This document shows positions 1 through 9,932 of a stretch of DNA of 64,000 nucleotides, one piece after another. The DNA comes from Nymphaea colorata (Eukaryota; Streptophyta; Magnoliopsida; Nymphaeales; Nymphaeaceae), in assembly GCF_008831285.2 (NCBI RefSeq), contig NC_045151.1, positions 3,591,544 to 3,655,543 on the forward strand, read 5' to 3'. The position numbers and the translations under genes were made by a program. A model generated the notes under the pieces. The model was not told where the DNA came from and made no database searches. It was given only the letters and a program-made list of their open reading frames with translations. Within the stretch, counting starts at the first letter, position 1; each line of letters begins with the position of its first letter.

Positions 1-597
1 AATAGATTTTTTTCACTCATTTAAACAATTCATTGAACTGGGTGACTGAAAAGGTGAGAGACTGAAAACATTGAAACATCCAAAAAACATTCAAATAACA
101 ACTAGTCAAACTAACATTCTACAAATAAATATGTTTACTTGAATTAGACATGGTCTAAATTTGATTCCAAAATCCGACCACAATGCACCTGAATCTGGTG
201 ATGACAAAAATTAGGGTAAAATTGGGGGTTTTGTTATTGCATGGAGATTTTATGCAATTAATATATTAATATGAAGGTACTAAGGCTAACAAACATGGTT
301 ACAAAGTTTCACAACCTAATATTACAAAAAAATAGCGAGATCTCGATGGAAAAAATTCTGATATATACCCTACAAGCATGTTATAACTTCAAATCGTATA
401 GAATTAGAAAAAATAGGAGAAAAGATTAAGGAACCAACCTTTTCAAACTTCAAGCAATAAAAAAACATGGTGAAAAAAAGAGCTCAGTGAAAAATCACTG
501 AAAAAACATCAGTAGGAAGAAGAGGGAAGAGAAAAGAAAAGAGGGAAGAAGAAGGAATGAGAAAAGGGTTCAAGCAGAGCAAGAAGTTTGGAAAGCC
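1..597. other. Non-coding, A-rich; no gene seen
   Basis: Both strands are closed by frequent stops and I recognise no family. It could be the interior of the CACTA-like element whose right end lies at 1666, because no left terminus (CACTACAA) is visible before that end. That is inference only. Confidence 0.4.
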
Positions 598-1666
598 TTT
601 ACCGATGCATAAGGCACGTCGGCAAAGACATTACTTGAAAGCATCATTAATGTTAATGCAACAAATATTACCGATGTTCAAGGTGTGTCGGTGAAAAGGG
701 TATCAACGACGTCTATAGTCAACACATCGATCAAAGTAGAGTTTCAACGACGTGCGATTCTCGCGTTGGTAATGTTTTAATGAAGAAATGTTTCAATGAC
801 GTGGAGAATTTCATGTGTCAGTAAAAAATTAGATTGATATATGTACTTTTTACCGATGCACTCAGCTGGACATTGGTAATCTTCAACGTCGAAAAGTTTC
901 GTCGACATGAGATCCGTAACAGTGAGGGGACATATGAATGAAAATGTGCTTTAGTGAGACATATTATCTGATGATGGTTGTAACTTTGTGCCTCTTTCGA
1001 ATTTACTAAGAGGTGTGAAGTTTCGTATGGTTTATTCTTATTTGGCTCCATATAGACCCTCTTCATTTTTAAAAAAATTAATCATATTTGCTCCTCCCAA
1101 CAAAATAATACTTTGAGAGCATCACATAAGTGAGATAAACCCATGTGTTCCTCCTCTTTATTTTTTGTGTGGCCGTTGCCATTTTCTATTGCATCAATTT
1201 AGATATTCAAATTGAGTAATAACAATTTTTGTTCTTCATCTTAGGTAACATGAAAATTTGGTCCCAAACTGCTAATAAGCATGCTTGGATAATGTCTGTA
1301 AAATGTGTTTCTACCGGCAATGTCTACGAATAAAGCGTCAATGAAAAGGCAAATTATAAGAATGCAACTTCTAGACCTTGGTAGATTTTGCCAAAAAAAC
1401 ACCTACACCTATGCGAGAAAGTGCACATGTCGGTGAATCATTATTTTTACTGATGGCCACCTTTTGGCCGTCGGTAAAAAAAAAAAAAAAACTTTCACCA
1501 ACATGTATTCTCCCCTTGTCAGTGAAGGCCTATGTTGATCGACATCACTTTCCGGACATTGGTAAAAATCAATCTTCACTGACATCTCTGGTTGGAAGTT
1601 GGTAAAAAGCGACTTTCACCAATGGTTGATGTCATACGCATTGGTGATCCCATGTTTTTTGTAGTG
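598..1666. mobile_element. CACTA-like (En/Spm) element, right terminal region
   Basis: The right edge reads TTTTTTGTAGTG, the reverse of CACTACAAAAAA, which is the hallmark terminus of plant CACTA elements. Inside it are many degenerate copies of short motifs such as ACCGATG, CGTCGG and TTGGTGA/TTCACCAA in both orientations (for example near 601, 672, 853, 1313, 1460, 1495, 1615). This resembles the subterminal transposase-binding repeats of this superfamily. A 3-bp target duplication would be GCA at 1667-1669, but the left end was not found, so the TSD is unverified. No transposase coding is seen, so this is either a non-autonomous element or only its end. The left coordinate marks where the motif cluster begins, not a true border. 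Confidence 0.5.
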
Positions 1667-2402
1667 GCATGAATACAAATAGGATAAAATATATTGGTTA
1701 AAGGCATTGAACAAGAAAACTATAAGAAAACATTGTTGCAAAGCAAAAATCAGTGTATTGCACTTATACGCTTGAAGAACCTTGCGTACAAACAGTCAAT
1801 TTCATCCTCAATGAGAAAAAGTTTAAGATCTTTCAATGAGAAAAACATTGCCTTGAGTACAAACAACCAAAAATTAATGTTTGTGCAACGTATGCTTCAA
1901 GGACACACAAGCTTTCAAGGTTTCTAGGGTCATGGATTTGACCACTCGAGGAAGAAAAAGGACAAAAGAAAAGTTTACTAGCAAGTTCCATGGAGAATGA
2001 TTGTGAAATTGAAAATTTGGCTTTATATATAGTTGATAGAGTGATTGTTCTAGTTGACTCATGTGATTAATTTTCTAAATCATGATAAGGCATGATCTTT
2101 TCTAGCTGCCAAAGGAAGTTGAGTGCTCAACATGTATATCTGTTCCAATAGTTGTCCATGTCGGTCGTAGTCAATCATGTTCCCACTAGAAAAGATCCCT
2201 TTATTTCAAAGATAGTTGACCAGCCTTTCTTGCTTCATCACATCACTTAAGAAGTAACACTTCCCTTTAGTTTCAAATTGTGAGATTCTTTTTTGTTTTA
2301 TCAGTTTCTATTTTCTATTTTGGCTTTTAATTTGGTGGGAAATCCACGATCTGTGATATGAAAAGAATAAAGGAAGAGCTTAAAAGCTTTAACTGATTAT
2401 CT
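1667..2402. other. Non-coding; nothing recognised
   Basis: No supported gene or element between the CACTA-like end and the first Harbinger-like MITE. Short open frames here show no codon or family signal. Confidence 0.4.
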
Positions 2403-2405
2403 TTA

Positions 2406-2571
2406 GAGGCCGTTTGGCAACAATAATAGTTTGCTATTTTTTTCATGAATATGCTTAAGAGATTGGGACAGATTCATAAAACCTTGTCTTATAAGATCTC
2501 ATGAATCTACCTAATTCTTTGAAGTAGGTTCATAAAACAGTAACAAATTGTTTTCACTGCTAAACTCTCCC
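2406..2571. mobile_element. PIF/Harbinger (Tourist-like) MITE, diverged
   Basis: It begins GAGGCCGTTTGGCAACA directly after TTA (2403-2405). It ends in a degraded inverse of that motif (CTGCTAAACTCTCCC), followed by TTG where TTA is expected. Its length (166 bp) and 5' end match the better preserved copy at 12936-13103. Harbinger MITEs typically carry GGCC(G/T)GTTTGG-type termini and a 3-bp TTA/TAA duplication. The right terminus is eroded, hence moderate confidence. Confidence 0.5.
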
Positions 2572-2574
2572 TTG

Positions 2575-4433
2575 GGGGCACTTTTACTTTCCCAATGCAA
2601 GAAATCATCATGGAAGCAAGGGGCCAAATCCCCTAGCGTTGTTGGTCATGGCAGAAGCTTCCAAAGTACCTAATTATATATTAAAGAGTCTAAAAGTATG
2701 TGTGACTGAACCATAATCACAAATACCATTTTTTTGGGGTAATTTTTGGGAAAAAAATTAGAATATTTTTCCACTTTCTCCAAAGAATCTTGTATAAATG
2801 TGGCAATGAAAAAGTTTATCCAAGAAATTTGGTTAATTTGCTTCTAAATGTAGCACAAAAAACTGAAAAACTTTGAAAAATATATTAAATTCAAAAAAAT
2901 TGATATAATATTATTTTTCTATTTCTTCATAGTAGTTTAGTGGGAGAGAGGGAGATGTGTATACTAATTTAAAAGAATGCCTTCCTTCCCTCTTTGGGGG
3001 AGGGGTGTGGAGGAGAGGAAGAAGGAAGCGAAGGTGGAATGTGGCAGTTAAGGCTGAAGAGAAGGAGAAGAGGATCATGAGAAGGCCAGAGTTTTGTGAG
3101 AAAGTCGATTAGAACATTTTTCATGTCCCACCACTTTGGAGGTCTGCTAGAAAGGAGTGACATGGAACATGCAAAATGTTGTCTTCTGCAAGTTTCAGTG
3201 TCAATGTTTGCTTCAAACAGCAAGCCCACTACTTTTGGGGTATCCTAGCATTATAGGAATACCATGTCCCACTCCATGAAAGAAGCTCTTTATATTATTG
3301 AGCATCAATATGTGGAATGGATGCCTCTTGATTGGGATGTCTTCTCTAAATGTAGCTTTAGTTTGTAGATTATCTGGTCTTCTCTGCTTGCACACTATAG
3401 ATTTTATGTCACTATTCTAGATCTATGGTTTGGGTTTACCACATATATTTGAGCTTATTCTATACCTAATAAGATGAACCTAATACCGAGGGAGTTGGCA
3501 CAATGGATGGGCAAGGGCTGGTAAGTGGTCAATCTCTATTTTAAATAGCCGGACATCAAGTTCCTATAAATGCACATGGTTGAGGGTGGGGAAGGCAACT
3601 AATATGAAAGTTAAAGCATAGCAAGGGCATCACTTCGAGACACTGAAAGCATGTCTAGTATCCTAGGGGGAAGCAAAGGGAAAGGTGGGGCCTTCGGCCC
3701 TCTTGTTGGGCGGTAGGATGAAATACTCCTCCTACTCACTCAACAACAATTAAATAAGTTTAGAAAATGAGACATTATTTGATAAATAATTGAGTCCAAG
3801 TTTGATTTCCAATTTTCCATCTAAGTACAAGTTATATGTCAATAAACTTCACAAACTAGCTTACCACCTTTTACATGAAAATATTAGATCTAGAACTATT
3901 TGACCATGAATTTATTATAAAAAGTTCTGGACCATTAATAAATTTAAGCATGATTTTAACCTGTACATGAAAAGGCCAGCTGCATTCTAGTTGAACTAGA
4001 TTCATTCAGTACATGGGAGAAGAATGGGTGTTAGTAGTCCAACACATGACATGCCACCATGTCATTATTTCAAAGGGCATTGTGTCTTAATGAAAAATGT
4101 GACTTTTTTTTTGAGTTTTTCCTCTTTTGTCTTTATAAGGGGCTTTCTTTAACTTTTCCAAGTAGGAGCGTTTGAGACATTTTAGGCACCTGAACACTTT
4201 GCATGTGTTCAGGTTTCAAACACAGGACCTGCTCACATTCATGTGCATTCCAGCAAAAACTATATCTCTCCATACTAAATGGCTTCTTCTTTAAGTCCTT
4301 TCGGATTGAAAGAAATATTGAGTGATCTTAACCGAGGTTCCACATTTTCAACATATTGTAATAATGGTATATCGTTATGGTTTAGAGAACAAAAAGAAAA
4401 GAACAATTTAGGAACTGACATTTTATGCATGAT
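2575..4433. other. Non-coding; nothing recognised
   Basis: AT-rich with purine-rich runs (about 2940-3020). Open frames of 60-86 codons are low complexity or run opposite to one another. No splice-linked exons or family motifs were identified. Confidence 0.4.
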
Positions 4434-4700
4434 TAGTGATGTCAATATATCTGATTTGGATAGGATATCCAATTGAACCATTCAAAAAAATCGTACATGG
4501 AAAGAAAATTAATATCCGAATAGGAAATTGGACAGACTTTAGATTTAAGAGATGACATCTAATGGGATTTGGATTCAAATTGAATTTAGTGTTAAATAAA
4601 TATTTTATATCCAATGCTTACATTTTGAAAATTGGCTGGATTTGGTTCAAAATTCATATTCAAATTCACATATAATGTTAAAAATCGGATTTGGTGGCAA
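4434..4700. mobile_element. hAT-like AT-rich MITE, right end lost
   Basis: It starts TAGTGATGTCAATATATC and continues with GGATTTGGATT-type repeats collinear with the element at 16144-16587 (shared blocks near 4455, 4545, 4610 and 4670). TAGRGATGTCAAT is a common hAT MITE terminus. The right terminus is missing: homology runs out where an AT/GT microsatellite begins. Confidence 0.45.
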
Positions 4701-4708
4701 CTATCAGC

Positions 4709-4710
4709 AC

Positions 4711-4748
<38 letters not shown>

Positions 4749-4749
4749 C
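4709..4749. repeat. Compound (AT)n(GT)n microsatellite
   Basis: A short alternating AT tract passes directly into a GT dinucleotide tract of about 13 units. It lies at the truncated edge of the MITE copy before it. Confidence 0.9.
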
Positions 4750-7091
4750 TGATATTATTTAGTTAGGTTCCATCCAAGTATCTCATTCAATCATGGGCAG
4801 TGTGGACATGTACTGCAAGCACATGTGTACCAGAGAGAGTTCATAACATCAAAAAGTTTCAAAAAACAATTTTATGTACATTTAATATGGGGCAGCAACA
4901 TTAATTCAGGCAAATTAGTAACTGGGATACTGATCATTTTATTCTCATCCCATGTAGTTATCTTTGTATGTTTGACTTGTTTTTTATTGGATCTATGATA
5001 TGTTTCTTTACCTTTCTTCCCACCACATGAGGGCCTCCCGGTAGGTGCCTGCGAAAGGTACTTGTTATCCTGAACTACGGCTTTGTTTTTTATGTTCTTT
5101 TAGTAGATCCTCCATAGTGAGAGCTTTCCTTGTTATGCTGCTAACTAACATGGGAAGATATGTTCTCACTTTTTTACCAAAGGAACATTCTGGTAATTGT
5201 GTTGGGAATATTTGTTCAGGTTCCACATGTGCCCCGATACGGCCGGTGTCCTCCATTTAACCAGTAGAAGCACTTTGATCATTTATAGCCCATAACACAT
5301 GGCCCTTTGTTGCGGATTATAAATATAATCTGCTCCACCCCCTAATGGCTTTGAGGTCCCTAATTTGTCTCCGGGATGCCTAAAGAGTGTAGCAAAGCTG
5401 GTCGGCATGAAAGGCGTGTAGAATCTGTAGATAATGCATTTTTAGTTCGATTTTCATGGGTGCTACTCTTCTATGTTGAAAATAGTGCTATATGTGATAC
5501 TCAAGTTGAAAGGTGTATCGTATGACCACTCAGGTCTTGAAGCAGCCTTGAACTTTAGAGGCAAGAGAGGAGTTGTAGCTTCACCTCTCACCTCTAGAAA
5601 TCTTCTCAGCCAGTGCGTTATGTAATGCATTTTCCCTATTCGGAGATTTATTTTTTGTTGTCTATGTTTTGCTAATAAAAATCCAAAGCTTTGTAGGTGT
5701 TTTATGTGGTCGACTGCTTTCATCGACAAGGTGGCAAGATTTAAACACATGTTTTTTCTAGGAGAGGATCTTGGTTGGCTAAGTGGTAGCAAGAGGAAGT
5801 GGTGTGAGATGAGTCAAAGTTGTATTATCGTATCAAATCATGCATGTTGAGAAGTCTTGTAATTGGTTGTGTCATTTTTCTATATTTTACATTGTTACTT
5901 TCCAGGTGAGTAAGTGAGTTACGACCTCTTTTAAGCAAAAAAAAGAAAAGAAAAAGAAGCTTGCTCTTCCATCCCTTTCTTTGTTCATTTCAGGGTCCAT
6001 GGTGCCTTGAGAAGAAAAAGCACATTGCCAACTTGATATGCAACCCCATACAGAGGGTTCATATCAATTGAAATAGTTCTTTCTAATGCACTTTTCTAAC
6101 TATATATGGCATGAGGGATGGTTTAGAACTGGTGTAAGGTTGTGGCAAAAAAATGTTTGCTTTGGGAGAAAACTACAAATATATCTTCCTATACTTTGTT
6201 TATGAGGGACTAAATTATACTTCTTAAAATTTTTAAAACGTTAAATTATGGTTTTTCAAAAGTTTATAGAGGCTAATGCAAAGTTTTAAAATTTTAACTA
6301 TTAAATTTTGGTTTTCAAAAGTTTAAGAGAAGACCATAGCCCCTGCCTAGGCAGAGGGAGCGCTAAGATGTGAATACTTGTGGAATCACTAAACATGAAT
6401 TTATGTCATTTCTATGCTATAAGCTTTGGGGAGTTTTCCATTCATGGACTTAATTTTTGCCAGTAATTTTAAGAAAGTGAATATTTTTTCTGAATTTTTA
6501 AAATCAGACACACTTTTCAGAAAAAATATCAAATGGGAGCATCAAGTACAAAATGCTGAAATCAAGGAAAAAAGCTACTCTTAACGTTGTGTTTATCTTG
6601 TTAAATTTCATTTCATGCCGTTACTTGACAGATTTCATGAAAAATGAAGCTAATTATTAAAAAATTTCAAACATAAATCTTCTTCCGGATGTAATAATTA
6701 AAAAGTGAACCCAACATTAATAATTTTCTTTTAATTTTGTAAAAGCGATTTGCCAGAATCAACCAAATTTGGAGGGCACTTTCCATGTTATGGTTCTCAC
6801 AGTTCGGGCGAAGTCAGAAATTTTCTTTTACGAGGAGAGGACCTAGATGCGAAACAACAATTTTCAAAAGTTTTACATCTGCCAAATTAATAATTCTCAA
6901 AAATATATACATAATTTTTCATTTCCTTCAAATATGTATGAGAAGGAACATGGTCTCTACCTGCTGAATTGGGTGGCATGTAAGGAAGACTCCACGCGGT
7001 CAGTTGAGTCGGTTGTTTTAAGGAGCACTCTCCCTCACACACTGCCTCAATAAATAACTTGCTCTGTTCAATTTTCAATTGATGTGTCATC
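4750..7091. other. Non-coding; one weak minus-strand open frame
   Basis: The only stretch with protein-like composition is a 63-codon minus-strand frame at 5065-5256, with hydrophilic ends and a GKKVRTYLP core. I do not recognise it and see no splice or promoter support, so I do not call it a gene. The rest (including 5463-5792 and 6780-7050) shows no family signal. Confidence 0.35.
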
Positions 7092-7261
7092 TGTTCCATG
7101 TAGCTCATTCTCTGAAAGCTTAATTTAATGGTTGAATTTAGGTAAATTTAGGTTTAGTTATACTACCTTGAGTTGCTGTTCCATGTAGCTCATTCTCTGA
7201 AAGCTTAAATTAGTGGTTGAATTTAGGTAAATCTAGGTCTAGTTATACGACCTTGAGTCGC
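7092..7261. repeat. Tandem duplication, two copies of about 85 bp
   Basis: Copy 1 starts at 7092 and copy 2 at 7177, both with TGTTCCATGTAGCTC. They stay aligned through CTCATTCTCTGAAAGC and GGTTGAATTTAGGTAAAT, ending with TTGAGTTGCT or TTGAGTCGCT. They differ by only a few substitutions. Confidence 0.85.
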
Positions 7262-7570
7262 TACTGTATGGCCAATTAAAAATTTATTAACTATGTACTT
7301 AGTGCTTTATGAAAAAAAAAATGTCCTATCACTACTTATTGGCTTTGTAGACAATCCAGCTCAGCATGAAGGGCAGAGGGAGTGGGACCCGCTTAGGCTG
7401 TAGCCCCACTCCATCCCATTGAAAAAATTAAAAATTTTTAGTTGCGTCATGTATTATTTGGATTTAGATTCAGTTTGGCTCCACCCAGATTTAAACTTGT
7501 TCGCCCCACCCCTTGAAAAAATACTGCTCCGCCTTAGTATGCCCAACACTGTCAGTTGCTATCTGAGTTC

Positions 7571-7645
7571 ATGCTCTGCTGCCGGATCTCCGGCGACTGT
7601 TGAGTGCCGGAGACATTCAAGTACCGCCTCTCTTCCGTATCAGTG
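7571..7645 (+). pseudogene. Inverted partial copy of the 9.4-9.9 kb exon
   Basis: On the plus strand this segment matches the minus strand of about 9485-9560 at roughly 90% by eye, including the blocks GCTCTGCTGCCGGATCTCC and GTACCGCCTCTCTTCCGT. Its frame stays open (residues DALLPDLRR then LSAGDIQVPPLFR) and closes shortly after. No start or continuation is visible, so it looks like a truncated exon copy. It forms an inverted repeat with the 9.5 kb locus about 1.9 kb away. Confidence 0.6.
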
Positions 7646-9389
7646 CAGTTAGCTACTGACCACCATCATAAGTATAATATCTTAACAAATAAACCTGCTC
7701 CAATCGAAACATACTAGTAATTTTAAAAAGGTTTATCTCATTTATAAAGAATTTAGTATACGTAATATAAAAAACTCTCCCATTTTTTTACAATAAATGT
7801 AGTTATATTTATTTCAATGAAATTTGACCACCCCACAATTGGGGTAGAAGTTTGTGCCCTCGGCAACTAACGAGGGTCGATTGGGAACGCGGGACTGCGA
7901 ACGGCGCCAGAGATGCATGTGATTAGTTCCTCCAAGCGAAGCTAAATTTATAAACAAAAGTAGTTTCCCATTACATACATAATTGCCACTTGAAACTGGC
8001 AGAAACAAGTACTAACTCGGCCAACATGACAAAAATTGCATGTGCGCAATGCCAAAGATAGGATACTCCGGCGATCCTTTTCCGTTATTCGGGACTCTGC
8101 GTGGTCGGAAATTAGGGACACTGCTGACTGATGCACAATGACATCTCTCTTCTTTCTTGGATCAACTAGTAGTAGCTTAACAACTCACTGTCCTGGACTT
8201 CATCCCCGTGCGGAATCTCTCCGATCGCGGTCCTTGAGATTGAATCTTGAAGTTCATCGTTTCTTGCAAACCTTCCCCGAATCCGTTGCCGGCTATCGGC
8301 CAAGGTCTTCCGGCAGGCGTACTGTACATTTTCCAGAATCAATCACGGTTAAATTACCGCGTAAAGTTACATAATTCCGAGTTTTTTTTTTTTTTAAGCA
8401 AGGTGGGAGAAAATTTACGGGGAGCCAGACCACGGATTTAAAAAAACAATGGTGGCCAAACATGAGATTTTTAATCGGAATTTCCCGTTTTGTCGGAAAG
8501 GTAACTGGATTTGTTGGAGAGGATGATCGACCCCTGCATAAGTTTCAATCCACGGGTGAAAAAAGTAAAGAGGGTCATGCCTTTATAGTCTTGTTGAAAT
8601 TTCTGAGGTTCTTCTTTTTCAAGTATCTCTCGATTCTCTCCTTCTTCTCCTCCGGCGAATACCGGCAAACCCTGAGCCCCATTTCTTCCACTCCATCGAT
8701 GATGTTTCTGCTCCTATTCTCCTGATGAAGAACAGCAAAAGACAATCAGAGAACACTCCTAATGTACACATGAACAGATGCTACTAGTGTGTGCGCCAGA
8801 AAAAAATTGATCTGAATAAATTTATCAAGTTAGCGTAGAGTTGGTGCCACTAATTTCTAATTCTAATGACACTTGATGAAATAAAAATATAGTTCATGTA
8901 TTCATTTATTTAGTTATCTATTGAACACCTTTAGTGATACCTTGCCGTCTATATTAAATTATGTCATGTTATTCATTCGGTTGAATTGGCCTTGGAGGGG
9001 GAGACAGTCCGAAGAGGCCAAAGTTCATATTTCTTGGGTCTAAGGCGACTTTTGAATCTAAGTGGAGAGCGTTTCACTCATCAATGACCAAATGCTACTG
9101 CTCTTCAAACCATTAATTGGCCTTGGAATCAGTAGCTTTAGCTGGTTTACGATGGTTTTAATGACAATTTATTTTTTTTTACCGGAATTTATATAATTTT
9201 TTATCATCAAGCGACATCCGGCAGCTGGCAGTTTCCATACGTATGTCCGCCAAAAAATGCAAAATTTTGAAAACAACTGAAACTCACGCCCTGTCAAAAG
9301 CAAAAAGCGGTCCATAATTTTTTTTTTCTCTTCGGGAGATCGACGGCGGGACGGATAGCATCTCTACAGCCTAGAGGGCGTCCTTTGTT
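7646..9389. other. Non-coding, GC-richer patch at 8.1-8.4 kb
   Basis: A GC-richer patch at about 8100-8360 has plus-strand open frames of 62-87 codons with no recognisable domain. It could be decayed exon material or a promoter-like island. The remainder is AT-rich and featureless to me. Confidence 0.35.
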
Positions 9390-9890
9390 TCACTGGAGTT
9401 GATGATCGAGAAAGAGAGTATCGTAATGGACCGTGCAGAGTACCAAAAGTTCTCCTATTTCTGGTGCTGTCATTGGTCCGGTACGGACACGGAAGAGAGG
9501 CGGTACCTGAATGTCTCCAGCACTCAGCACTCGCCGGAGATCCGGCAGCAGAGCATCGACTCCGACCTCGAACTCCGACGCTGGCCGCCGAAGGCAGTGG
9601 CTGCCGAAATCTTCCGGCGAGAAATGCCGCGCCGGACGGCTACTGACTGACCCGGGATCCGGCAACCAGCCCGGGTTGGGGTAGGCCGGGACGTTGATGT
9701 GACCAGAGAAGGAGGGGCGGGTAGCGTGAAAGCTGTCGAACGCCGGAAGGAAATCTAGGAGGGACGGAATCAGGGGAAATTCTGCTGGAAAATCGCTTTC
9801 TGATTCCGCGATGGAGAATGCCGGCGAGGCGTCATGCGACATCCCGGGGAGGATGCCGAAGACGAAGGGATCGGGGAAAGATGACGCCAT
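9390..9890 (-). CDS. Unidentified protein, single exon or first exon
   Basis: I do not recognise the family. From the Met at 9890 the minus-strand frame runs 166 codons. It is proline- and serine-rich and begins MASSFPDPFVFGILPGM. An acidic, hydrophobic stretch follows (about residues 25-50, with LIPSLLDFLPAFDSF), and later there is a segment DALLPDLRRVLSAGDIQ. The frame is open further upstream, but a TATAAATT at 9925-9932 argues for this internal Met. It sits only about 42 bases from the TATA, so the 5' UTR would be very short; Met17 (MSHDAS) is an alternative start. A CAG/GTACCG donor-like site at 9507/9506 could end exon 1. However, the inverted copy at 7571-7645 conserves sequence beyond that site, which argues that coding continues. 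The composition resembles the disordered N-terminus of a plant regulator, but no DNA-binding domain is visible. Confidence 0.5.
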   Translation of the reverse strand: MASSFPDPFVFGILPGMSHDASPAFSIAESESDFPAEFPLIPSLLDFLPAFDSFHATRPSFSGHINVPAYPNPGWLPDPGSVSSRPARHFSPEDFGSHCLRRPASEFEVGVDALLPDLRRVLSAGDIQVPPLFRVRTGPMTAPEIGELLVLCTVHYDTLFLDHQLQ

Positions 9891-9924
9891 GGGATGCGTG
9901 AGGTGGGCGAGGGACGGGGTCGGG

Positions 9925-9932
9925 AATTTATA
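9925..9932 (-). promoter_or_regulatory. TATA box for the 9390-9890 gene candidate
   Basis: On the minus strand the sequence reads CTCTATAAATTCCC in a C-rich setting, a good match to plant TATA boxes. Initiation 25-35 bases downstream would fall at about 9895-9905, just before the proposed ATG at 9890-9888. Confidence 0.6.

Noticed and set aside
7092-7261. CRISPR-like or satellite repeat
   Set aside because: Only two adjacent copies of an 85-bp unit, no spacers, in a plant genomic context.
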